Positions 18,593 through 26,585 of a DNA stretch of 64,000 bases are shown here, piece by piece. The notes beneath the pieces were generated by a model, which was given only the letters and a program-made list of their open reading frames with translations, ran no database searches and was not told where the DNA came from. The translations under genes and the position numbers were made by a program. This DNA is from Bacteroidaceae bacterium (GTDB lineage: Bacteria; Bacteroidota; Bacteroidia; Bacteroidales; Bacteroidaceae): assembly GCA_017416805.1 (NCBI GenBank), contig JAFQBB010000036.1, positions 62,001 to 126,000 on the forward strand, given 5' to 3'. How positions within the stretch are numbered: the stretch's first letter is position 1; each line of letters starts with the position of its first letter.

Positions 18593-20509
18593 TTATTCGT
18601 TTCTTTTCATCCGTATCAATTCGCCATGTAACTCTATCAGTTCTTCGGCTTGCAGATAATGGATTGTCTTTTCAACGTTCTTTCGTGTACAAATCTTTTC
18701 TGCTTCATCCATGAATGAACAGATGGACACTTCTCCACCTTCATTTTCTGCCATTTGTTTCAGCATGGCGAAAAGATTGTTGAAAATACCACGTTTCAAC
18801 CCTATCGGGTGCTTGTCGAGGCATACATCACATTGATTGCAATCATACCTGTTTTTCTCTCCAAAATAAGAAAGGAGCATCCGGCTTCTACATTTGTCAG
18901 TTGCGGTGGCATACGTTATCATTGTCTGTATGCGTTGTTCATATATGGCCTTGCGCTCTTCGTACACAGATGGAGGTATTACAAGGCGTTCGGACTCTTC
19001 GCGTCGGCGCAGATATCGTATGAGTGGTGTTTTTTTGTGAGGTACATAGCGGATAATGCGCATAGCATTCAGCGACTTCAATATCTCATATACCTGATGG
19101 TAGCTTAAACCTGTGCGGTGTGCCAAAAGGTATTCGTCGATATAAACATAGTCAGAAAAAAGCCCTGTATATGACCTCAATACGGCGCGCATGACATTTT
19201 CCGTATCAGCATCTGAGCGGTGGGAATAGAGTTCATCGCGGCTTACAATAAACATCAATCGTGAAGCATTTTCCTGTTCGTCCACATATTCGATATATCC
19301 TGCCTGAGATAGTAATCGCAGAGCACTGTCCGTGGGTACAGGAAAATGTTTGAAGGCCTGACAAAATTTGCTGATGTCGAATTCGTAGGTTACCCCTTCT
19401 CCATCACCCATTGCCAATTGATAGTAGTATCCCAAATGTTCATAAACTTCACGGATAAAGCTTTTGTCAGGGAATGTGCTTGGTATGCGTTGTTTGAGTA
19501 CGGTAGGAGCATGTGAATCCACTAACAATATGGCATAGGCATACATTCCATCGCGTCCGGCACGTCCTGCTTCTTGAAAATAAGCTTCGGGTGAGTCGGG
19601 TATGTCCACATGTATAACCATCCTGACATCCGGTTTGTCAATACCCATGCCGAACGCATTTGTAGCCACCATTACGCGCGATTCTCCTTTTTGCCAACGT
19701 TGTTGTCGTTCATCTTTCTCGATATTAGGAAGTCCGGCATGGTAGAACTCGGCTGTAACACCTTGTTGGCGGAGAAAGGTGGCAACCTCTTGTGTGCGTT
19801 GTCTGCTACGGGTATATATGATGGCGCATCCTGCAAGTTGTTGCAGAATGTGAATCAGCTCCTTCGGCTTATTGTCCGTCCGACGAACAACGTATGCCAA
19901 GTTTTTGCGTTCGAAACTCATGCTGAATACATTTTCCTGACGGAATTCCAAACGCTTCTGTATATCCTTTACTACCTCTGGAGTGGCCGTAGCTGTCAGT
20001 GCCAATATGGGTACATGTGGAAGCAGTTTCCGAATATCGGCAATTCGTAAATAAGCAGGACGGAAATCGTATCCCCATTGTGAGATGCAATGGCTTTCAT
20101 CTACCGTGATGAAACTTACGGGGATACGTTTGATTTTAGCAAGAAAAAGGTCGGACGATAATCTTTCAGGTGAAATATAAAGGAACTTGTAATCGCCGAA
20201 AATACAGTTCTCAAGTGCTATGATTATTTCATCGCGGGTAAGGCCTGTATGGATAGCTACAGCCTTGATGCCTCGGGCACGCAAGTTGGCAACTTGATCT
20301 TTCATCAGGGCTATCAGTGGAGTGATGACTATACATACACCTTGCTGTGCCAATGCTGGTACTTGAAATGTGATGCTTTTTCCACCTCCTGTAGGCATAA
20401 GGCCTAACGTATCATGCCCACTTCCGATACTTTCAATAATCTCTTCTTGAATGCCCCGGAAAGAGGTATAACCCCAATATTGTTGCAATATGTCGTGATA
20501 ATTTGCCAA
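18593..20509 (-). CDS. recQ: RecQ family ATP-dependent DNA helicase
   Basis: 638 residues. RecQ unwinds DNA 3'-5' in recombination repair. Motif I is PTGGGKS (~42), motif II DESHCISQWGYDFRP (~137, DESH instead of the usual DEVH or DEAH), motif VI QEAGRAGRDG. The zinc-binding cysteines are in CRSRMLLSYFG and CNQCDVC (~537-560). The HRDC domain seems absent. The start codon is TTG and lies inside an 8-bp repeat array: the first codons (L/M-A-N-Y-H) are built from the words ATTGGCAA and ATTATCAC, so the original start has probably been overwritten. It lies just downstream of recJ on the same strand. Confidence 0.93.
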   Translation of the reverse strand: MANYHDILQQYWGYTSFRGIQEEIIESIGSGHDTLGLMPTGGGKSITFQVPALAQQGVCIVITPLIALMKDQVANLRARGIKAVAIHTGLTRDEIIIALENCIFGDYKFLYISPERLSSDLFLAKIKRIPVSFITVDESHCISQWGYDFRPAYLRIADIRKLLPHVPILALTATATPEVVKDIQKRLEFRQENVFSMSFERKNLAYVVRRTDNKPKELIHILQQLAGCAIIYTRSRQRTQEVATFLRQQGVTAEFYHAGLPNIEKDERQQRWQKGESRVMVATNAFGMGIDKPDVRMVIHVDIPDSPEAYFQEAGRAGRDGMYAYAILLVDSHAPTVLKQRIPSTFPDKSFIREVYEHLGYYYQLAMGDGEGVTYEFDISKFCQAFKHFPVPTDSALRLLSQAGYIEYVDEQENASRLMFIVSRDELYSHRSDADTENVMRAVLRSYTGLFSDYVYIDEYLLAHRTGLSYHQVYEILKSLNAMRIIRYVPHKKTPLIRYLRRREESERLVIPPSVYEERKAIYEQRIQTMITYATATDKCRSRMLLSYFGEKNRYDCNQCDVCLDKHPIGLKRGIFNNLFAMLKQMAENEGGEVSICSFMDEAEKICTRKNVEKTIHYLQAEELIELHGELIRMKRNE

Positions 20510-20590
20510 TGTGATAATATGCCAATGTGCTGATGTGCCAATATGCTAATGTGCCAATGTGATAATGTGCCAATGTGCTGATATAATAAT
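20500..20590. repeat. 8-bp repeat array between recJ and recQ
   Basis: About ten 8-bp words of form GTGCCAAT, GTGCTAAT, GTGATAAT, ATGCCAAT. The recQ start codon is inside. The same family is at 37373-37489 upstream of the RND pump gene. Confidence 0.8.
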
Positions 20591-20644
20591 AAGGGTACGT
20601 CTAAGAAACACAATTGATTGCATCTCTTGACGTACCTCCATTAA

Positions 20645-22369
20645 TTATTCTTCTTCAAAGGGTTTGATATCTTCGATAAGCAGTTGTACTTCACCGTGCT
20701 TGTGGGTGTTCTCCTCGATGGTGTAACAAATGTCGAAGGCTCGCTTTGTCTTGATATAGCGTGCTTGTGAACTCTGTCCGAAGGCAATGCCATTCATTAC
20801 GTTGTTTGACTTGTTGTCAACCAATTCTAACTTGATGTGTTCTTGTTCACGTCCGACAACTTTACTCGTTCCGTAATCATATACTTGACGTGTACGGAAT
20901 ATGGGTTTGTTGTTATCAGGGCCAAAAGGATTGAAACGTTTCAAATCATTGAAGAATTTGCTGGTGATGTCTTTGAAGTCCAATTCGGCATCAATGTTAA
21001 TGGTTGCTCTTGTCTGTTCAGGCAGGATGTGTTCGGCTACGTATTCTTCAAATCGCCGGGTAAATTCCGGCACATGCTCTATCTTCATGGAGAGTCCGGC
21101 GGCATAGGTGTGTCCTCCAAAGTTTTCGAGCAAATCACGACAATTTTCTATAGCTTTATAGACATCGAATCCTGATACGGAACGTGCCGACCCTGTGGCC
21201 ATATTGTCCGTACGGGTAAGAACCACGGCAGGACGATAGTAAATCTCGGTCAACCGACTGGCAACAATACCAATTACTCCTTTGTGCCATTGTTCGTTGA
21301 AAATGACAATGCTTCGCCGGTCGTTGAGCCCTTCCAAACCTTCTACAATATTGTTTGCTTCTTCGGTCATGGCCTTATCCAGGTCCTTTCGAGTCTCATT
21401 GTATTGGTTTATTTGATTACTCTTCTCAAGTGCTCTCTTGAAATCACGTTCGGTGAGCAGGTCAACTGCCTTTTTCCCGTTTTGTACACGTCCGCTGGCA
21501 TTGATACGTGGCCCTATCTTGAAAATGATGTCATTCATGGTAATCTCCTTGCCTGAAAGGCCGCAGATGTCGATAATGGCTTTCAAACCCACGCTGGGAT
21601 TAGAGTTTATCTGACGCAATCCGTGATAAGTCAGTACACGGTTTTCCCCCATGATAGGTACTATATCGCTGGCAACACTTACCGCTACAAGGTCAAGCAA
21701 CGGTATCAACTGACTGAACTCTATACCATTATCTTTGGCAAAAGCTTGCATAAACTTGAATCCTACACCACACCCTGAAAGGTGTGGATAAGGGTAGGTT
21801 GCATCCTCCCTCTTGGGATTGAGAATAGCCGAGGCTATAGGCAATTCAGTGTCGGGTACATGATGGTCACAAATAATGAAATCAATGCCATGCTCCTTGG
21901 CATAAGCTATTTCTTCGATAGCCTTGATTCCACAATCCAAGACAATTACCAGCTTGACATCTGTCCCGATGGCATAATTCACACCTTTGAAGGTTACTCC
22001 ATATCCTTCGTTGTAGCGGTCGGGGATATAGTAATCCATATTGGAATAGAACTGTCGCAAGAACTTATATACCAATGCAACAGCTGTTGTCCCATCCACA
22101 TCGTAATCACCCCACACGAGGATACGCTCTTTACGACCCATAGCTTCGTTCAGCCTTGCCACGGCCTTGTCCATATCTTTCATCAAGAATGGGTCATGCA
22201 GTTCATTCAGCGAAGGTCGGAAGAATCGTTTGGCCTCTTCGGGGGTGGACACACCACGTTTTCTGAGCAAATGGCATAGCATAGGGCTGATGCCTATTTG
22301 CTCGGCCAAAGCTTTGGATGCCTCAATTTCTCCATTGGTGGGTGATTGGTAAATCCATTTGTTATTCAT
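20645..22369 (-). CDS. recJ: Single-stranded-DNA-specific exonuclease RecJ
   Basis: 574 residues, typical. RecJ degrades single-stranded DNA 5'-3' in recombination and mismatch repair. It has DHH-family metal motifs: VWGDYDVDGTTA (~85), VIVLDCGI, and IICDHHVPD (~168); the C-terminal DHHA1/OB region includes SGFDVYKAI and FGGHTYAAGLSM. It precedes recQ on the same strand, separated only by an 8-bp repeat array, an arrangement that links two repair enzymes. A weak -7-like TACCTTTA lies near 22486-22493 on the minus strand. Confidence 0.95.
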   Translation of the reverse strand: MNNKWIYQSPTNGEIEASKALAEQIGISPMLCHLLRKRGVSTPEEAKRFFRPSLNELHDPFLMKDMDKAVARLNEAMGRKERILVWGDYDVDGTTAVALVYKFLRQFYSNMDYYIPDRYNEGYGVTFKGVNYAIGTDVKLVIVLDCGIKAIEEIAYAKEHGIDFIICDHHVPDTELPIASAILNPKREDATYPYPHLSGCGVGFKFMQAFAKDNGIEFSQLIPLLDLVAVSVASDIVPIMGENRVLTYHGLRQINSNPSVGLKAIIDICGLSGKEITMNDIIFKIGPRINASGRVQNGKKAVDLLTERDFKRALEKSNQINQYNETRKDLDKAMTEEANNIVEGLEGLNDRRSIVIFNEQWHKGVIGIVASRLTEIYYRPAVVLTRTDNMATGSARSVSGFDVYKAIENCRDLLENFGGHTYAAGLSMKIEHVPEFTRRFEEYVAEHILPEQTRATINIDAELDFKDITSKFFNDLKRFNPFGPDNNKPIFRTRQVYDYGTSKVVGREQEHIKLELVDNKSNNVMNGIAFGQSSQARYIKTKRAFDICYTIEENTHKHGEVQLLIEDIKPFEEE

Positions 22370-22610
22370 TTATATATGTTTTTATTATTTATTCTTATCT
22401 CAGTACCAGGCGCTTATACCTGGATAAAAGGGGGCAGCACAAGCTGTTATATAGTGATAGCGGCATGCAAAACCGCATTTGAATGGGTAAAGGTACAAAA
22501 AAACGATATAAGATGTATGGTTTCTATGTGATATTTAAACTTTTTAAATGTAATAGGACTTTAAGTATGGTTTTATGTCCTGACGCGATTGTTGTATTGT
22601 CATGGCATGG

Positions 22611-22676
22611 GAAGTGGACTGCCACGCCAGATGAAGTCTTCTGCCAAGGTGAAGGAAGTCCTCTGCCAAGGTGATG
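22611..22676. repeat. 22-bp tandem array, three units
   Basis: Three 22-bp units each starting GAAGT and containing CTGCCA(A/C)G. The final unit extends into an inverted TCTGCCA/TGGCAGA. Confidence 0.75.
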
Positions 22677-22754
22677 GCAGAAACCGTTTCTGGTATGAAA
22701 AACAGATTTAAGATGAGAAGAAGTCTCGTGAATCATTATTTCAAGATGCAGAAA

Positions 22755-22820
22755 TGACGCGGATGAGCGGACTTTCTTTATGATGTTGTTATGTCCGTAT
22801 CATCCGCGTCATCCGCGTCA
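22755..22820. repeat. 9-bp word hairpin (GCGGATGAC type)
   Basis: TGACGCGGATGAGCGGAC on the left and GTCCGTATCATCCGCGTCA on the right, with about 20 bases between. It may stop transcription of the peptidase operon. Confidence 0.7.
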
Positions 22821-22883
22821 AAAATCAAATGTTATACCCCTCTCTTTTTTGAATGGGGTATTGATAAAAGTAGTTTGATAAGC

Positions 22884-24092
22884 TTATTTCAAACCCAATT
22901 TCTTCTTTATCTCCTTGGGGAGTGCATCTTTGTGGACAACGATGTTCATTGTCTTGTAGCGGACGAATGCCTTTGACGCATACCAAATGCCTTCATATTT
23001 GCCAGCTTTACCCCATGAGTTCTTGACAAGGTAGTACTCGGTACCTTGTTGGTCTTTGGCTTTTCCATAGATAAGCATTCCGTGGTCATCGGTGGTCTCC
23101 CAATTGTCATACCCTAATTGGCGCTCTTCTTGAGTACACCATTTTTGAGGCATGGGCTGACTGATGGCTTCGGCCTTTTCGGCGGCGGTCATCTTGAGCC
23201 AACGGGCCATATCTGATCCGCCCAGTTCTTTGCTCTTCTTGAAGTCCGGCATGACGGCCAATCCGTTACGGGTAAATCCATCTTCGCTAACATCGCTTCC
23301 CCAAGCAATGGTGTAACCCTCTTCGATAGCATTGTCAAACACTTCAATCAGTTCGTCGATAGGCAGGTTGTAAGATTGTGCCCAACGCCAGTTGTCTTGA
23401 ATTTCGAGAATGAACTTTTCGTAAAAAGGATGATGTGTATATGAGGTGAGTGACACATAATCGTCAGCATTCAACCCTAATGATTCATAGAAACTCTGTG
23501 GTGTATATTCTTTACCGTTGTAGGTGAACTTCTCAGGGCGGGTACCGAGGTATGCATCATAAATGCCTTCCAATCCTTTACGCCACAGGGGTGTGCCGTC
23601 TGGTGACATTTGTAGTTTTTTATGATTCCCATTGGCTATAGCTGCTACATAAGCATCTGTTACGGCTGAAAGTTCATTATGGTTGGAGAGTGTGTCTCCA
23701 TACATTACACCGGGGCGCATTTCTGATTCTGGTACAAGACCGAAATGTTTCATGCCGTAAAGTACATCGTAAAACGAACCTCCTTGTGAAAACGACGCAT
23801 CACCGTGGGTACGGATAGCCTTGTCTGCACGATCCATATAAGTGTTATATACGATATACATTTCGGAGAAGTCATATTCTCCTTTACCCATACGCAAAAG
23901 TTCGGCTTCAATAAAGCTGAGTGTCGAGTAGCACCAGCATGTACCAGCACGGTTTTGGTCCTTGATACTGGTGATGGGAATCTCTTTTACGGTGGTAAAT
24001 ACAAAACCTGTCGTGTCTGCCTTTGGGGCTTCCTGCGCCATGGCTCCTACACCAATCAGTGCGAGGGTGGCTAATGTCAAATGTCTTTTCAT
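22884..24092 (-). CDS. Exported C1 cysteine peptidase (bleomycin hydrolase/PepC type)
   Basis: 402 residues with a signal peptide (cleaved after about residue 19, GVGAMA). The catalytic cysteine is C52 in DQNRAGTCWCYS, the histidine in TTDDHGMLIYG and the asparagine in VKNSWGK, the papain-like triad in the bleomycin-hydrolase arrangement. Cytoplasmic PepC enzymes are aminopeptidases; this Bacteroidales group is exported and probably trims peptides in the periplasm. It starts 35 bases after the aminopeptidase gene at 24128, suggesting a peptide-use operon. Confidence 0.88.
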   Translation of the reverse strand: MKRHLTLATLALIGVGAMAQEAPKADTTGFVFTTVKEIPITSIKDQNRAGTCWCYSTLSFIEAELLRMGKGEYDFSEMYIVYNTYMDRADKAIRTHGDASFSQGGSFYDVLYGMKHFGLVPESEMRPGVMYGDTLSNHNELSAVTDAYVAAIANGNHKKLQMSPDGTPLWRKGLEGIYDAYLGTRPEKFTYNGKEYTPQSFYESLGLNADDYVSLTSYTHHPFYEKFILEIQDNWRWAQSYNLPIDELIEVFDNAIEEGYTIAWGSDVSEDGFTRNGLAVMPDFKKSKELGGSDMARWLKMTAAEKAEAISQPMPQKWCTQEERQLGYDNWETTDDHGMLIYGKAKDQQGTEYYLVKNSWGKAGKYEGIWYASKAFVRYKTMNIVVHKDALPKEIKKKLGLK

Positions 24093-24127
24093 CTAATAGC
24101 TGATATTAATTGATTTGATTTTTCATT

Positions 24128-25519
24128 TCATTTATTCATTATTTCCTCCACTTCGTCAATGTACAGAGGAATACGCTTTTGTCCGAGGAAGCGCGAACCG
24201 GTAGCGGTAATAAGAACATCGTCTTCCAAACGGATACCGCCAAAGTCTTTATATTTCTCTATTGCATCATAATTGAGAAAATCGGAATGTAATCCTTCGG
24301 CACGCCATTGGTCAATCAGGGCTGGTATAAAGTAAATTCCCGGTTCGTCCGTAATGACGAATCCTTCCTCAAGCCGGCGTCCCATACGCAAAGAAGCAAG
24401 ACCGAATTGGGTTGATGGACGAATTTCATCATCGTAACCGACGTAGATTTGTCCAAGGTCTTCCATGTCATGGACGTCAAGTCCCATCATGTGGCCAAGT
24501 CCGTGTGGCATGAAAAGTGCATGTGCACCTGCTGCTACGGCTTCATCAATATCGCCGCGCATCAGTCCTAACTCTTTCAGCCCATTTGTCAATACCCGGC
24601 ACACTTCCAAATGTACCGCTTTCCAAGTATTTCCCGGACGGGCATGGTCGATTGCACAATCATGGGCGGCTACGACAATGTTGTATATCTCTTTCTGACG
24701 TTGGGTGAAATGTCCGCTTACGGGCACAGTACGGGTAAAGTCCGAACAATAATTCATATTTGTTTCAGCACCAGCATCGACCAGCATCATGCGGCCGTCT
24801 TCAAGCAGATTTCCATGATAATGGTTGTGTAGTGTTTCACCATTCATAGACAAGATGGTTGGAAACGATACGCCAGCGCCATGAGCCAAAGCTATGCCTT
24901 CTATGCTACCTGCAATAAGTTGTTCCTTTACTCCCGGTCGGCACATGCGCATGGCAGTAGTATGCATCTCGTAACCGATGTCGCAAGCATGTTCAATCTC
25001 TGCAATCTCCAAATCGCTCTTTACTGAGCGTAAAGCTACGATAGCCTTGATAAGTGCTACAGAAACATGAGAGGCCAATTGAGATACACGGATTCCTGTC
25101 AACTCTTCCAGCCATAATTTGTTCGCATGGCGATAAGGAGGCAGAAAATGAACCTTACGGCCTTGTTGCAGGGCCTTCGTCACGATTTGTTTCAAATGAC
25201 CCAATGGGGCACTTTTCTCCACACCAACACGGTGGGCTTGGTTGGCTACACTGGGTTGGGGACCCATCCAAATGATGTCGTCCATTGTGAAGTCATTGCC
25301 GAATAGAGTCTCTTCCCCACCCTCTATATCAATCACACCTGCAAATCCGGGATGATTGATTCCGAAAAAATAGAGGAATGAACTATCTTGACGGAAATGA
25401 TACGTGTTGTCTGGATAATTGGACGATGCTTCGCCATTTCCTAACAACAGGACAAGTCCCCCGTCCAACTGACGGCGGAGTGCTTCGCGACGTTCTTTAT
25501 ATACATGAGAATCAAACAT
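24128..25519 (-). CDS. Aminopeptidase P family (M24B) metallopeptidase
   Basis: 463 residues. This family removes the N-terminal residue from X-Pro peptides using two metal ions. An N-terminal creatinase-like domain (GNGEASSNYPDNTYHFRQDS) precedes the pita-bread domain, with ligands visible in LVDAGAETNMNYCSDFTRT (two Asp), HGLGHMMGLDVHD (His), DEPGIYF (Glu) and GIRLEDDVLIT (Glu). No signal peptide, so cytoplasmic. First gene of an operon with the C1 peptidase, diverging from the patatin-like gene. Confidence 0.92.
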   Translation of the reverse strand: MFDSHVYKERREALRRQLDGGLVLLLGNGEASSNYPDNTYHFRQDSSFLYFFGINHPGFAGVIDIEGGEETLFGNDFTMDDIIWMGPQPSVANQAHRVGVEKSAPLGHLKQIVTKALQQGRKVHFLPPYRHANKLWLEELTGIRVSQLASHVSVALIKAIVALRSVKSDLEIAEIEHACDIGYEMHTTAMRMCRPGVKEQLIAGSIEGIALAHGAGVSFPTILSMNGETLHNHYHGNLLEDGRMMLVDAGAETNMNYCSDFTRTVPVSGHFTQRQKEIYNIVVAAHDCAIDHARPGNTWKAVHLEVCRVLTNGLKELGLMRGDIDEAVAAGAHALFMPHGLGHMMGLDVHDMEDLGQIYVGYDDEIRPSTQFGLASLRMGRRLEEGFVITDEPGIYFIPALIDQWRAEGLHSDFLNYDAIEKYKDFGGIRLEDDVLITATGSRFLGQKRIPLYIDEVEEIMNK

Positions 25520-25563
25520 GAGTGTCGAATATTGTTTTTTTTGTTGTTAAATCTATTTTCATG

Positions 25564-25571
25564 CAAAAATA
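25564..25571 (-). promoter_or_regulatory. -7 box (TATTTTTG) for the aminopeptidase operon
   Basis: TATTTTTG on the minus strand, 45 bases upstream of the start codon. Confidence 0.55.
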
Positions 25572-25624
25572 CGTAATAAAAATGAAATGTCTGAACTTTT
25601 TGCATCTATTAAGGTAAAAAGAGG

Positions 25625-25632
25625 TATTTTTG
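25625..25632 (+). promoter_or_regulatory. -7 box (TATTTTTG) at the patatin gene start
   Basis: TATTTTTG ends only 4 bases before the ATG at 25637, so the transcript should begin at or just after this ATG, giving a leaderless or nearly leaderless message. Confidence 0.6.
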
Positions 25633-25636
25633 CGAC

Positions 25637-26479
25637 ATGATAATGAAGAATACAGGACTTGTGCTTGAAGGTGGTGGGATGCGTGGTACTTTCACCAGCG
25701 GTGTGCTCGACTATATGATGGACAATGGTATAGAGTTTGACTATGGTATAGGCGTCAGTGCCGGTGCTTGCAATGGAGTGTCGTATGTCTCCCGTCAACG
25801 AGGGCGGGCAAAGTTCAGCAACATAGACTTGCTTGAACAATATCATTACATCGGAATAAACCATCTTATCCGTACTGGTAGCATTATCAATATGGATATG
25901 CTTTATAATCGTTTTACTGAAGAGATTCTTCCTTTTGATTATGATAGTTATTTCGCCCGTGACATGAAGTTTGAGATGGTGACAACTGATTGTCTGACTG
26001 GCCAACCTTGCTACATGGAAGAGAAAAGCGACCGGCGGAGACTGATAGGGATAGTCAGAGCATCGGCCAGTTTGCCTTATGTATGTCCCATCAGTTATGT
26101 GGACGGACGTCCGATGTTGGATGGCGGAATTGTAGATAGCATACCGGTTGAACGCGCTATCAGCCAGGGATATGAAAGAAATATCGTTGTACTGACCCGT
26201 AATCGTGGTTATAGAAAGAACGAGAAGGATATAAAGACTCCTTTCTTCCTTTATCGGAAATATCCGCAATTGCGCATTGCTTTGAGAAACAGGAATCATT
26301 TGTATAATGCCCAATTGGAAATGGTCGAACGGATGGAGGATGAAGGACGGATTCTTGTCATTCGTCCTGAAAATCCTATTCAAGTAGATCGTATGGAGCG
26401 TGATGTCCAAAAACTGACTGATTTGTATAACGAGGGATATGAATGTGCCTCCCGGATATTAGGGAGGTATATAAAGTAG
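25637..26479 (+). CDS. Patatin-like phospholipase
   Basis: 280 residues. Patatin-like acyl hydrolases use a Ser-Asp dyad. GLVLEGGGMRGTFTSGVLD is the glycine-rich oxyanion block, GVSAGA (~42) carries the nucleophile serine, and MLDGGIVDSIP (~157) the catalytic Asp. Closest in pattern to the RssA/YjjU-type cytoplasmic patatins; the lipid substrate is unknown. No signal peptide. The start is either the ATG at 25637 or the one two codons later (25643); the nearby promoter box leaves almost no leader. A clear terminator follows. Confidence 0.88.
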   Translation: MIMKNTGLVLEGGGMRGTFTSGVLDYMMDNGIEFDYGIGVSAGACNGVSYVSRQRGRAKFSNIDLLEQYHYIGINHLIRTGSIINMDMLYNRFTEEILPFDYDSYFARDMKFEMVTTDCLTGQPCYMEEKSDRRRLIGIVRASASLPYVCPISYVDGRPMLDGGIVDSIPVERAISQGYERNIVVLTRNRGYRKNEKDIKTPFFLYRKYPQLRIALRNRNHLYNAQLEMVERMEDEGRILVIRPENPIQVDRMERDVQKLTDLYNEGYECASRILGRYIK

Positions 26480-26506
26480 GCCACTTTACCTTTCCAAAAT
26501 ATCATT

Positions 26507-26552
26507 CGACCGCTGTCCGAATATTATTCAAACAGCGGTCGATTTCTTTTTT
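26507..26552 (+). terminator. Rho-independent terminator after the patatin gene
   Basis: CGACCGCTGT (26507-26516) pairs perfectly with ACAGCGGTCG (26532-26541), then a T-rich run. Confidence 0.85.
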
Positions 26553-26585
26553 CCTACAGGTTGAGTCTGCTTTTCAGCCTTTTTG

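Larger units (their letters stand above)
22370..22883. other. Intergenic region with two repeat elements
   Basis: Between the 5' end of recJ and the 3' end of the C1 peptidase. It contains the 22-bp array at 22611-22676 and the 9-bp-word hairpin at 22755-22820. No gene is convincing. Confidence 0.5.

Noticed and set aside
20404-20613. 69-codon minus-strand frame over the 8-bp array
   Set aside because: Its repeated HIGILSHWHI words are a direct translation of the repeat array.
25559-26410. 283-codon open frame opposite the patatin gene
   Set aside because: Overlaps a gene with intact catalytic motifs and reads as low-information sequence.
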